From: CAZABG01 sp964483465 | GTDB taxonomy: Bacteria; Chlamydiota; Chlamydiia; Chlamydiales; Parachlamydiaceae | Assembly: GCA_964483465.1 (NCBI GenBank) | Contig: CAZABG010000007.1 | Location: 1-51,271 of the forward strand | Length of the DNA: 51,271 bases | Reading direction: 5' to 3' | Shown here: positions 8,068 to 15,673 of the stretch, piece by piece | Numbering within the stretch: position 1 is the first letter of the stretch | Layout: every line of letters begins with the position of its first letter | Position numbers and translations under genes: made by a program | Notes under the pieces: model-generated | The model's input: the letters and a program-made list of their open reading frames with translations, nothing else | What the model was told of the DNA's origin: nothing | The model's database searches: none

Positions 8068-8916
8068 ATGGCCGAAATTACTTCTCAGATGATTAAAGAA
8101 CTCCGCGAAAGAACGGGCGTAGGCGTTGCAAAATGCAAAGAAACGCTTGAAAAAACGAACGGAAATCTTGATCAGGCTATCGAAGATCTTCGCAAGGCCG
8201 GTATGGCGTCTGCAATTAAAAAAGCGGAGCGCGATACAAAAGAGGGACAGATTGCCTTCTTTGAAAATGGTCCTGTTATTGGTATCGTCGAAGTAAATGC
8301 TGAGACCGATTTCGTTGTACGCAACGATCGTTTCCAAGATTTCTTGAAGAACATCGCGGAAGAAGTTGCTAAAAGTGAACCTAAATCCTTAGAAGCTTTT
8401 TTAAGCCAAAAGTATTCGAAAGATCCAGCCTTGACGATCGATCAGTATAGAGCTACGATCGTTCAGGTTATCGGTGAAAACATCCAGATTAAAAGGGTGC
8501 TTACGCTGAGAAAGAATCCAAACAGTTCGATCGGTCTTTACTCCCATATGGGCGGAAAGATTGTGACAGCAGTTGAGATTGACGGCGCAGCTGGCGAAGA
8601 AGACTTAGCTAAGGGTATTGCGATGCATGTCGCCGCAACCGATCCTAACTACCTCAATCCTAGCAAAGTGCCGCAAGAGATCATTGATCAGGAAAGAGAT
8701 ATTGCTCGCACCCAGATGAAGGGCAAGCCGGATAATATCATTGAGAAAATCCTGACAGGTAAGATCGAATCTTACTATGATCAAGTTTGCTTAAACCGTC
8801 AAAATTACATCCGCGATGACTCGAAAACGATCGATGCGGTTGTGGCTGAACGGGCAAAAGCAATCGGCAAGTCGCTTGCCCTTGCTAATTTCATCCGCTG
8901 GAAAGTCGGACAATAA
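8068..8916 (+). CDS. tsf: Elongation factor Ts
   Basis: 282 residues, usual length. It has an N-terminal UBA-like TS-N domain (about 1-40, with LRERTGVGVAKCKETLE) followed by the EF-Ts core with ETDFVVRNDRFQDF and the MHVAATDPNYL stretch. It recycles EF-Tu by exchanging GDP for GTP. It starts 2 bases after the rpsB stop with a strong GAGGGAG site (8054-8060). Confidence 0.97.
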   Translation: MAEITSQMIKELRERTGVGVAKCKETLEKTNGNLDQAIEDLRKAGMASAIKKAERDTKEGQIAFFENGPVIGIVEVNAETDFVVRNDRFQDFLKNIAEEVAKSEPKSLEAFLSQKYSKDPALTIDQYRATIVQVIGENIQIKRVLTLRKNPNSSIGLYSHMGGKIVTAVEIDGAAGEEDLAKGIAMHVAATDPNYLNPSKVPQEIIDQERDIARTQMKGKPDNIIEKILTGKIESYYDQVCLNRQNYIRDDSKTIDAVVAERAKAIGKSLALANFIRWKVGQ

Positions 8917-8923
8917 TCATTTT

Positions 8924-8957
8924 AAACCTACCAAATAGAAATATTTGGTAGGTTTTT
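8924..8957 (+). terminator. Rho-independent terminator between tsf and pyrH
   Basis: Perfect 14-base-pair stem (8924-8937 with 8942-8955), 4-base loop GAAA, ending in a run of five T (8953-8957). It separates rpsB-tsf from pyrH-frr, although only 29 bases remain before the pyrH start. Confidence 0.9.
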
Positions 8958-8986
8958 CTCCCTATTGCTATTCTCTAAACAACATT

Positions 8987-9700
8987 ATGAAAAGAATTCT
9001 TCTGAAACTTTCAGGCGAAATGCTGCTTGGAAGCAATCCTATGGGAATTGATCCCATTGCGCTCAAAAAAACCGCTTCCAACCTCATACAAGTTAAAAAT
9101 GAGGGATATGAATTAGCTGTTGTCATTGGAGGCGGAAATATTTTTCGTGGCCTTCACTTGGCAGATAATGGAATGAACCGCACGCAAGCAGACCATATGG
9201 GAATGCTGGCCACTTTAATCAACGGCGTGGCTTTAAAGGCAGAGCTTGAAAAGCAAGGAACAAAAACCACTCTTTTTTCGGCATTAGAATGTCCACGTGT
9301 CGCGGAAAGTTATCAATACGATAAAGTAATAGACGCCTTAAAACGAGGCGATCTTATTGTTTTTGTTGGAGGAACAGGAAATCCTCTCTTTACAACGGAT
9401 ACCGCCGCCGCTTTAAGGGCATCCGAGATCGGAGCTGATTTGCTTGTTAAAGCAACAAAAGTAGATGGCGTTTATGATAAGGATCCTTTGAAAGGAGGCG
9501 CGAATAAATTCGATACCCTTTCTTATGCCGAATACCTTAACAAAAAGCTGGGTGTGATGGACCTTACAGCCATTACTCTTTGCATGAACAATAAAGTGCC
9601 TGTATTTGTCATGAATATGAATGAATTGGGCATAAATCAACTTCAAAATTTAATTTCACATAAAAAAGGTACTATAATTAACCATGGCAACGATAGCTGA
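8987..9700 (+). CDS. pyrH: Uridylate (UMP) kinase
   Basis: 237 residues from the ATG at 8987 (MKRILLKLSGE). It belongs to the amino-acid-kinase fold of bacterial UMP kinases: VVIGGGNIFRG, a DHMGMLATLINGVAL helix, FVGGTGNPLFTTDTAAALRA and VDGVYDKDP. It makes UDP from UMP and ATP. A longer reading from a TTG at 8945 would begin inside the terminator stem and is rejected. No clear Shine-Dalgarno site is seen. The end overlaps frr by 17 bases, so the two are probably translationally coupled. Confidence 0.96.
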   Translation: MKRILLKLSGEMLLGSNPMGIDPIALKKTASNLIQVKNEGYELAVVIGGGNIFRGLHLADNGMNRTQADHMGMLATLINGVALKAELEKQGTKTTLFSALECPRVAESYQYDKVIDALKRGDLIVFVGGTGNPLFTTDTAAALRASEIGADLLVKATKVDGVYDKDPLKGGANKFDTLSYAEYLNKKLGVMDLTAITLCMNNKVPVFVMNMNELGINQLQNLISHKKGTIINHGNDS

Positions 9701-10238
9701 CGAAACAAAAGAAAAAATGAACGGGACGCTCGAGCATTTTAAAGTTGAGCTTAAGACAATACGAACAGGCCGGGCCAATACAGGAATGCTTGACGGGGTT
9801 ATGGTAGAAGTATATGGTTCTCCTACAAGATTGAAGGAAGTGGCATCCATTAATGCCCCAGAAGCAAGACAGCTTGTTGTTACGCCTTTCGATCCTAAAA
9901 ATGTAAATGTTATCGCAAAAGCTATCGAAAAAGCGAATTTAGGCGTATCGCCAATCGCAGACGGAAATGTGGTTAGAATAAAGATTCCACCGATGGATGA
10001 AGCGAAGCGTAAAGAGATGGTAAAAATTATTCATAAAATGTGCGAAGAGGCTAAAGTTAAAATTAGAAACATTCGCCGCGATATGAATGAAAAGGCCCGT
10101 AAGCAGAAGCAAGAATGGATTTTGCCGGAAGATCAGTTAAAAAAAATTGAGAAAACGATTCAAGAACATACAGACAAATTTTGCTCTTTGGCAGATGAAG
10201 CTACTGTTCAAAAAGAAAAAGAGATCATGACGGTTTGA
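9684..10238 (+). CDS. frr: Ribosome recycling factor
   Basis: 184 residues, typical for RRF. The motifs are RTGRANTGMLDGV, the APEARQLVVTPFD stretch and the long C-terminal helical arm with NIRRDMNEKARKQ. Together with EF-G it splits post-termination ribosomes. It starts inside the end of pyrH. A perfect TATAAT (9673-9678) ends 5 bases before the ATG, which could be chance or an internal promoter giving a leaderless message; no good -35 is seen. Confidence 0.97.
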   Translation: MATIADETKEKMNGTLEHFKVELKTIRTGRANTGMLDGVMVEVYGSPTRLKEVASINAPEARQLVVTPFDPKNVNVIAKAIEKANLGVSPIADGNVVRIKIPPMDEAKRKEMVKIIHKMCEEAKVKIRNIRRDMNEKARKQKQEWILPEDQLKKIEKTIQEHTDKFCSLADEATVQKEKEIMTV

Positions 10239-10243
10239 TATTC

Positions 10244-10273
10244 TTGATTAAAAATCGGAAAATCCAGTACGAT
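10244..10273 (+). promoter_or_regulatory. Possible promoter of the tRNA-Glu/tRNA-Lys unit
   Basis: TTGATT (10244-10249), 18 bases, TACGAT (10268-10273), directly after the frr stop. The hexamers are moderate matches. Transcription would start near 10280, inside the folded leader described separately, so the whole leader fold would be made only on transcripts coming from further upstream. Confidence 0.35.
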
Positions 10274-10337
10274 GGAGCCACTTTCAAAACGGCAACGTGA
10301 TGAAAGTAGGTAGATTAGCTAATAATCTGGCCCCATC
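10271..10337 (+). promoter_or_regulatory. Three-way-junction leader overlapping the 5' end of tRNA-Glu
   Basis: Three helices can form next to each other: GATGGAGCC (10271-10279) with GGCCCCATC (10329-10337, one mismatch), ACTTTC (10280-10285) with GAAAGT (10302-10307), and AGATTA (10312-10317) with TAATCT (10323-10328). The 3' strand of the closing helix is the first nine bases of tRNA-Glu, so the fold competes with the cloverleaf. Function unknown. Confidence 0.4.
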
Positions 10338-10403
10338 GTCTAGCCTGGTCCAGGACACCGGATTTTCATTCCGATAACAGGGGTTCGAATCCCCTTGGGG
10401 TCA
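10329..10403 (+). tRNA. tRNA-Glu (anticodon TTC)
   Basis: Cloverleaf with acceptor GGCCCCA/TGGGGTC, anticodon loop TTTTCAT giving TTC, T arm AGGGG-TTCGAAT-CCCCT, discriminator A. The CCA end is not encoded, unlike in tRNA-Gly of this window. The first base pair of the anticodon stem is a C-A mismatch. Confidence 0.95.
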
Positions 10404-10415
10404 ACAGTTTGTGCC

Positions 10416-10488
10416 GAGTCTTTAGCTCAGTCGGTAGAGCACCTCACTTTTAATGAGGGAGTCGATGGTTCGAGTCCATCAAGACTCA
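10416..10488 (+). tRNA. tRNA-Lys (anticodon TTT)
   Basis: Cloverleaf with acceptor GAGTCTT/AAGACTC, anticodon stem CCTCA/TGAGG with loop CTTTTAA giving TTT, T arm GATGG-TTCGAGT-CCATC, discriminator A. CCA is not encoded. It lies 12 bases after tRNA-Glu. Confidence 0.96.
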
Positions 10489-10545
10489 TTTTATTTCTCT
10501 ATTTTTTCCCTTTTACTCTATTTCAATTCGTCCTACCATAAGAAT

Positions 10546-11103
10546 ATGGTAGAGAATTTTTTAGATAAGTCAGCCGATAGACCCCTTGAATGCACAGATT
10601 GCAAAAAGCCTCCAGCTGTTCTCTATACTGAGATCGTAGGAGATCAGGTCACTCATATGACTATGTGTGCCGACTGTCCCGAACTATATCGTAGACTGCA
10701 TGGCGAAAACGCCCTTACTCCATTTGCTGCAGGAGAGGGAGGCGGTCTTGCGTGTGGAAATTGCGGTACCTCTTTTGAATCCGTTCGTATGGGCCACCCT
10801 CTTGGATGCTCCGTCTGTTACGATATTTTTGATGAAGTCGTATTTCAGGAGCTTGCCCATCAATCAAAGATGCCTCCTCGTTTATCGCAATTTAGAAAAA
10901 CTATACCTGTCCATATTGGAAGAAAGCCGGGCGAATCCAAAGAGCTCAATTTATCGGCAAAATTACTTGCATTGAACGAAGCTTTATCAGAGACATTAAA
11001 AGCTGAAGATTACGAACAAGCCGCATTACTACGCGATCAAATCCGTGAACTTACTGAAAGAAATCCTGAATTGAAGATGAAAAACAATGACATACAGAAA
11101 TGA
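10546..11103 (+). CDS. mcsA: McsA-like zinc-binding protein with UVR motif
   Basis: 185 residues from the ATG at 10546. Four CxxC pairs (C16/C19, C41/C44, C70/C73, C88/C91) should bind two zinc ions, and a UvrB/UvrC motif helix lies near the C terminus (about 146-178, with EDYEQAALLRDQIREL). This is the McsA layout; in Firmicutes McsA activates the protein arginine kinase McsB. The pair lies after frr as in Chlamydia. A longer reading from 10453 would start inside tRNA-Lys and is rejected. Overlaps mcsB by 17 bases. Confidence 0.88.
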   Translation: MVENFLDKSADRPLECTDCKKPPAVLYTEIVGDQVTHMTMCADCPELYRRLHGENALTPFAAGEGGGLACGNCGTSFESVRMGHPLGCSVCYDIFDEVVFQELAHQSKMPPRLSQFRKTIPVHIGRKPGESKELNLSAKLLALNEALSETLKAEDYEQAALLRDQIRELTERNPELKMKNNDIQK

Positions 11104-12139
11104 TCAGCTTCTAAAGCAAAAGAGTCCTTGGTTTAATGATTACAATCCAATTTGGGTTGCATCCAATATTGCTTTGAGACGAAACATTGATAAATTTAAA
11201 TTTCCGGCTAAACTTTCGACAGATAGACGAAAGCAAATCATATCGCTGCTTTCAAAAGAGCTGCTTTCACATAAAGATCTAATTCGCCCTTATTTATTGA
11301 ATGGAGAAGAAATAGGACCTCTTGAAAAAGAGTTCCTTATGGAACACTACCTCTCTTCAGAATCATTTCAGCAAGCGCATGCGGGAGAAGCATTTATTGT
11401 TGATGATACGGGAGAATTTTTAGCATCGTTTAATCTTAAGGACCATCTTCACATCCAAATTATCGACATTAAAGGAGATTTGGAAGGATCTTGGAATCGA
11501 CTCTATAAATTGGAAGAAGCGTTAAGCCAGGCAATTCCTTTTGCCTATTCTCATCAATTTGGATTTCTTACAGCAGATCCTGCCGAAAGCGGGACGGCTC
11601 TTCATGTAACTACCTTTTTACAGCTGACTACATTAATGCAAACAGGGCAGATACATGAACTATTAAAAAAATACGAAGATGAAGCGATTGAAACAAGCTT
11701 CTTCCTTGGACAAGAGCATCCGATTGGCGATCTATTAATTGTGTCAAACCGCTTTACATTAGGAGTTAACGAGGAGTCAATTCTGCAATCGATCCGCGCC
11801 TATACTACCAAAATGATTGGAGCCGAATCGATTGCCCGTCAAAAAGCGTCTACCAATAATGATATGAAAGATAAAGTCTCCCGCGCCTATGGTGTTTTGA
11901 ATCACTCGTATAACATGGATGCTCAAGAAGCCCTTAATGCGATCAGTCTATTAAAGCTCGGCTCTGAAATGAATTGGATTTCGGGCGTCACTGTTCCCCA
12001 GTTGAATGAGCTATTCTTCAACGTGAGAAGAAGCCATCTATTACGATTATTTCCTGAGAAAATATCTAATGAAGAGATTGCGCATAAACGATCAGAATTT
12101 ATTCATACGACTTTAAAATCCTCAAAACTTCTGATCTAG
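11087..12139 (+). CDS. mcsB: McsB-like ATP:guanido phosphotransferase homologue with altered active site
   Basis: 350 residues, the length of McsB. The family fold can be followed end to end (NIALRRNIDKFKFP, LKDHLHIQ, GFLTADPAESGTAL, DKVSRAYGVLNHS). The usual catalytic stretch CPTNxGTGLRASV reads DPAESGTALHVTT (164-176): the conserved Cys is Asp164 and the Arg is His173. The NEEDHxRI motif reads NLKDHLHI. It may therefore be inactive as a kinase or use another chemistry. Coupled to mcsA by overlap, convergent with the next gene with a 41-base overlap. Confidence 0.82.
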   Translation: MTYRNDQLLKQKSPWFNDYNPIWVASNIALRRNIDKFKFPAKLSTDRRKQIISLLSKELLSHKDLIRPYLLNGEEIGPLEKEFLMEHYLSSESFQQAHAGEAFIVDDTGEFLASFNLKDHLHIQIIDIKGDLEGSWNRLYKLEEALSQAIPFAYSHQFGFLTADPAESGTALHVTTFLQLTTLMQTGQIHELLKKYEDEAIETSFFLGQEHPIGDLLIVSNRFTLGVNEESILQSIRAYTTKMIGAESIARQKASTNNDMKDKVSRAYGVLNHSYNMDAQEALNAISLLKLGSEMNWISGVTVPQLNELFFNVRRSHLLRLFPEKISNEEIAHKRSEFIHTTLKSSKLLI

Positions 12140-13484
12140 CAACATTTAGCTTAATTATAAATTGCTTGAGTTCTTGGTTGCTATCGTAATTATTGGATGA
12201 AAGAATCGCCGCAAGCACGGGAAAATGAGTTAAGCGAATAGCTAATAGCTTTATTAAGGCGTCTTCATTATCAATTCCATATTCTTTGATTAAATCTTGA
12301 ACTCTGCTTAAAGAATTTTCATTTAAATTGTCTAAGGCCATGTCCAATTTTTTAAGCGGGATATCTTTACCTAGTTCCTTTCGATATTTTAGGCGTAAAG
12401 CCGGTAAATTTTGATTTTTTCCGATTTCGACGCAATTTCTTTTCACGTTTTTGAAGTGAGCCCGATCCTTAGTTCTTGCTTTTAGGGTTTCTCTTAGTTT
12501 CTCTATCTCAGGAATTGTTTTAGCCAGATTTTTACGCGCATTAATATCTTTACTTTTCTCTCGTGAAAAAACCGACTTGAAATAGTCGCCGATCGATACG
12601 TTTGTATGTTCGATTAGACGTTTTGATAGATCTTTCAAGGCGGGAGTCAGTGTCCTTAACGCTGCGTTTGGGTTATCGCTTATTTTTTGATTCCATTCCT
12701 TTAGTTTTGTTGGAATAGAACCATAATCAAAAGTTTTAATGCTTCGTTCAAGGGTTTTATAGGAGGCAGGTTCCTCATATTTTTCACTATCTCCTTGAAA
12801 AAATAGGGAAATAAAAGCTTCGCGCACCGGGTGCGGCGGCTGGCTTTCAAAGGGAATTTTGAAGAGAACGGCGTAAATGAATTCAGGATCATCCGCCCCG
12901 ATTAAACAAAGATTGGTAAAGTTTGACGCATGATGAGATTCAGGTAAAATCTTTATAGCTTTTAAGACCTTAACTTTTTCTTGCGGGGTTTCAGCCTGTT
13001 TAAAAGCCTCTTTAATAGCGAGCAGCTCTTTTCTTTCCTGAGGGCTTATTTTTTCGAGCTGATTTTTAATGGCAGGATCATCTGCAATCTCTTGAAAATT
13101 GGATAAAAAAACATCTACAATCGCCTTTCTTTTTTCTCCGTAAGTTATATCGTTATTATCGATAATATCTTTTAAAATTTCAGGGTTGAAAAGGCAGTTA
13201 TGTCTGTCATATTTTATAGCGCTTAATATATCTTCAAAGCCGTTTGATGCGGTATTTAGAATCTCATACACGCGTGTTTGTACTTCCTGATTCAAGACTT
13301 TCATATCCTGAATTACTCTCTTTCTTTCTCGTAAAGAGAACAATGACCAAGCAGGAATTTTAGGAAGATTATCTCTTAGTTTCCAAAGATCGGTTCCTTT
13401 TACTTGCTCTACATTTTTACACTTGTCTAATTCAGCGTAATAAGAAATGAAAGTATTTGATTTAGGATTAATATCACGCGCCAT
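12099..13484 (-). CDS. Hypothetical helical protein, 461 residues
   Basis: I do not recognise the family. The protein is charged, rich in Lys, Glu, Leu and Ile, predicted to be almost wholly helical, without a signal peptide or membrane segment. Short Leu-rich helical stretches recur, which could be weak repeats. It starts 18 bases after the glycosyltransferase gene and overlaps the 3' end of mcsB on the other strand. No Shine-Dalgarno site is seen; a TATAAT (13497 to 13492, minus strand) lies 7 bases before the ATG. An effector role is possible but nothing in the sequence proves it. Confidence 0.7.
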   Translation of the reverse strand: MARDINPKSNTFISYYAELDKCKNVEQVKGTDLWKLRDNLPKIPAWSLFSLRERKRVIQDMKVLNQEVQTRVYEILNTASNGFEDILSAIKYDRHNCLFNPEILKDIIDNNDITYGEKRKAIVDVFLSNFQEIADDPAIKNQLEKISPQERKELLAIKEAFKQAETPQEKVKVLKAIKILPESHHASNFTNLCLIGADDPEFIYAVLFKIPFESQPPHPVREAFISLFFQGDSEKYEEPASYKTLERSIKTFDYGSIPTKLKEWNQKISDNPNAALRTLTPALKDLSKRLIEHTNVSIGDYFKSVFSREKSKDINARKNLAKTIPEIEKLRETLKARTKDRAHFKNVKRNCVEIGKNQNLPALRLKYRKELGKDIPLKKLDMALDNLNENSLSRVQDLIKEYGIDNEDALIKLLAIRLTHFPVLAAILSSNNYDSNQELKQFIIKLNVARSEVLRILKSYE

Positions 13485-13502
13485 ACTATTAATTATAATT
13501 TA

Positions 13503-14405
13503 TTAATTATAAAAATAATAAGGAGTGGAGGATAACTTTATCTTAAATTTATTTGGGAGAGAGTGGCCTTTATAACCTAAACGGTAACCTAACCATTTGG
13601 CTGTAAGAAGCATAAAGGTATAAGGAAGAAGCCAGGGCTTGCTTTTCAATCGTGTTAATAGGGTTTTGGCATAGGCCTGCCCCCTTTTCTCGTCTTGCTC
13701 GCGTCCGCCGATGAGCTTATTTAGTTTAGATCTTGCATAACCGGTGTCAAAGCTTCGCTTGAACTCTTCCAGAAGCGTGTAGTTATGGGAATGATAGACT
13801 TTTGCATCGGCCGTGTAGGCAATTTTTTTGCCGTTTTTGAGCAGGGTTGCGCAGGCATAGGTATCTTCTCCGAGTAAAACATCGGGAAAGCCTCCAATCG
13901 CATCTAATTCAGAGGAAATATAGGCCGCGCAGGAGTTAGAACAAAAAAAGGTATAAGCGCCGTATGCAGCAACATCTTCTATCGATCTCAGCTGCGACTG
14001 TTCAGGATAGTTATACTGCCTGTGAAAAGCTTCAAAAAATCCGGCTCCAGGGTAGGGAAGCTGCCTTGCATAGGAAAGCGCCGCTTTATTACTAACAAGC
14101 GGAGCCGTTAGTTTTTCGATTAAATATTCGTCTATAGGAAGCGCGTCTTGCGTCATAAAAACGACGATATCGGCATCAAGCGCTTTACGCGCTTTTTCCC
14201 GAGTTAAACCGTGATTAAATTCTTTTCGGGCAATCATCAATAGGGAAGCGCCATAACTTTTGGCGATCTCGACGGTTTGGTCTTTAGAATGAGAGTCGGC
14301 AACTAAAACTTTATGCGGAACGGTTTGTTTTTTAAGCGCCTCAAGGAGAGGAATCATGTAGCGCTCTGCATTCAAAGTTAAAATGACGATGCCGATTTTA
14401 GCCAT
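13503..14405 (-). CDS. Family 2 glycosyltransferase, rhamnosyltransferase-like
   Basis: 300 residues with a GT-A fold: IGIVILTLNAERYMIPLL at the start, the nucleotide-sugar site VADSHSKDQT (35-44), the stretch EFNHGLTRE (62-70) typical of rhamnosyltransferase-like members, and TQDALP (85-90) for the metal-binding region. GEDTYACATLL corresponds to the acceptor-side ED motif. A C-terminal amphipathic region with LLPYTFMLLTAKWLGYRLGY may touch the membrane. It overlaps the epimerase gene by 8 bases. The pair probably adds a sugar to a surface polysaccharide or glycolipid; the acceptor is unknown. Confidence 0.85.
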   Translation of the reverse strand: MAKIGIVILTLNAERYMIPLLEALKKQTVPHKVLVADSHSKDQTVEIAKSYGASLLMIARKEFNHGLTREKARKALDADIVVFMTQDALPIDEYLIEKLTAPLVSNKAALSYARQLPYPGAGFFEAFHRQYNYPEQSQLRSIEDVAAYGAYTFFCSNSCAAYISSELDAIGGFPDVLLGEDTYACATLLKNGKKIAYTADAKVYHSHNYTLLEEFKRSFDTGYARSKLNKLIGGREQDEKRGQAYAKTLLTRLKSKPWLLPYTFMLLTAKWLGYRLGYKGHSLPNKFKIKLSSTPYYFYN

Positions 14406-15297
14406 AGGTCCTTAAATAGTAGTCGGCAAGATCTTTATAGAATCGATCGGAATCAAAAGGAAGCCTGATGGTATCGGTATTAATCCTTTCAAGAGGCTCT
14501 TTAAAATCGACTTGAGTTTGCACCTCAAAACGGCAGTCGCGGTGAAGGTGCGCCTTTAACCCTTGGCTAAAACGGGCTACAAACGCCTCTGTTCTTTCGG
14601 GTTTATAGCTTGGATTAAGTTGTTCGTTGTCCGAATCGACGAAATGCGCATAGCTTTCGGCAAGCAAATTAACGGGAATATTATCGCGTACATAATCAGG
14701 CTGGGTGACAACCGGAATTTCATTTTTAAGCCATTTTTGAGCAAGAAATGTTGTAAATCTTACCTCTTCAAAGGGGCCGAATGGATTGGGTATGACAAAT
14801 TTTCTAAACTTCATTCCATAAAGAGGAACAAAATATCGATAATACTCTGAGGTAAACCCTTTGGATAGGCCGTAAGGTGAAACGGCTTTATCGCATGTGC
14901 CTTTGCCTTCGTAAGGCTCAAATACAGATCCCGTGAGAATAAAGTCGCGGCACCCTTTTTTTTCTAAAAGCTCAAGCGTTTTTTTTGCGTTATAGGTGTT
15001 GTTTTCAAGCGCTTTAAGAGGATTAAAATCGGGGCTTTTGTAATTTGTAACATCGGCTGCATGATGGCAAAAATGATCGATTGATCCGATTTCATTTAAA
15101 GCCTGATAAAAAGCATCAGAGCCAAAAGGCACATCATAAATAGGTGTTTTTAGTTGGTTTGCCCGTTCCTTTCTCAAGCCTTCATAATCGCCGATTTTTT
15201 TTTGCAAAAAGGGAAAAACTGTGTGGCCAAGGTCGCTCAATGCTTTGCAAAACCACATTCCGGTAAAAGAGCTTGCGCCAGTAAAAACGATCTTCAT
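14398..15297 (-). CDS. NAD-dependent epimerase/dehydratase (extended SDR)
   Basis: 299 residues. The N-terminal dinucleotide motif is TGASSFTG (6-13), followed by the acidic-loop region and the catalytic Ser124 and YGLSK (Tyr142, Lys146). These are the hallmarks of nucleotide-sugar epimerases, dehydratases and reductases. The substrate cannot be told from sequence; with the rhamnosyltransferase-like neighbour a deoxyhexose or its precursor is plausible. First gene of a three-gene minus-strand unit and divergent from the small gene at 15392. Confidence 0.85.
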   Translation of the reverse strand: MKIVFTGASSFTGMWFCKALSDLGHTVFPFLQKKIGDYEGLRKERANQLKTPIYDVPFGSDAFYQALNEIGSIDHFCHHAADVTNYKSPDFNPLKALENNTYNAKKTLELLEKKGCRDFILTGSVFEPYEGKGTCDKAVSPYGLSKGFTSEYYRYFVPLYGMKFRKFVIPNPFGPFEEVRFTTFLAQKWLKNEIPVVTQPDYVRDNIPVNLLAESYAHFVDSDNEQLNPSYKPERTEAFVARFSQGLKAHLHRDCRFEVQTQVDFKEPLERINTDTIRLPFDSDRFYKDLADYYLRTYG

Positions 15298-15391
15298 GGC
15301 ATCTATGATACCTTATTTAGAATTTTAACAAATCTTTAATCAATCTTAATGAAGCTATTAGATATTACCGCCAAAACCAAGGAGACTTGAA

Positions 15392-15658
15392 ATGGCATAT
15401 ACCCCACCCATTGGCGGAGGATCGCCTTATATAAATCACAGCGGAAATCCGCTTCGCCAGGCAAAAGCGGCGGCCCTTCCCTATCCCCAGCCGCAAGCCC
15501 CAGCGCAGGGTGTTCGCGCGCGCGATGTAGTCGCGGTTGTTCATCATACCGCTGCAGGCGATGTCGTTGAATATAATCAAGCGGCGCTTCCCGCTATCCA
15601 GAGGGCAAATGCACCCGCCCCCCACGGCGGCGGCACTTATAAATTTGCTAAAAGATAA
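15392..15658 (+). CDS. Small Pro/Ala/Gly-rich protein
   Basis: 88 residues, no known family. It is rich in Ala, Pro and Gly, with GGG near both ends (PIGGGSPY, HGGGTYKF), and most of it is probably disordered. A strong AAGGAGA site (15379-15385) lies 6 bases before the ATG, which supports this strand over the overlapping minus-strand frame. Followed by a terminator at 15684. GC content is higher than in the neighbours. A secreted or RNA-associated role cannot be decided. Confidence 0.65.
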   Translation: MAYTPPIGGGSPYINHSGNPLRQAKAAALPYPQPQAPAQGVRARDVVAVVHHTAAGDVVEYNQAALPAIQRANAPAPHGGGTYKFAKR

Positions 15659-15673
15659 TTTCGAATTCCTTCT

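Noticed and set aside
8945..8986. Longer pyrH start
   Set aside because: The upstream start codon lies inside the terminator stem; family alignment begins at MKRILLKLSGE.
10297..10320. Hammerhead-like core TGATGA before tRNA-Glu
   Set aside because: The C before TGATGA is missing and no GAAA strand follows in the needed place.
10453..10545. Longer mcsA start
   Set aside because: The upstream start lies inside tRNA-Lys.
15365..15625. 86-residue minus-strand frame opposite the small Pro/Ala-rich gene
   Set aside because: The plus strand has AAGGAGA at the right distance and a terminator; the minus frame has neither.
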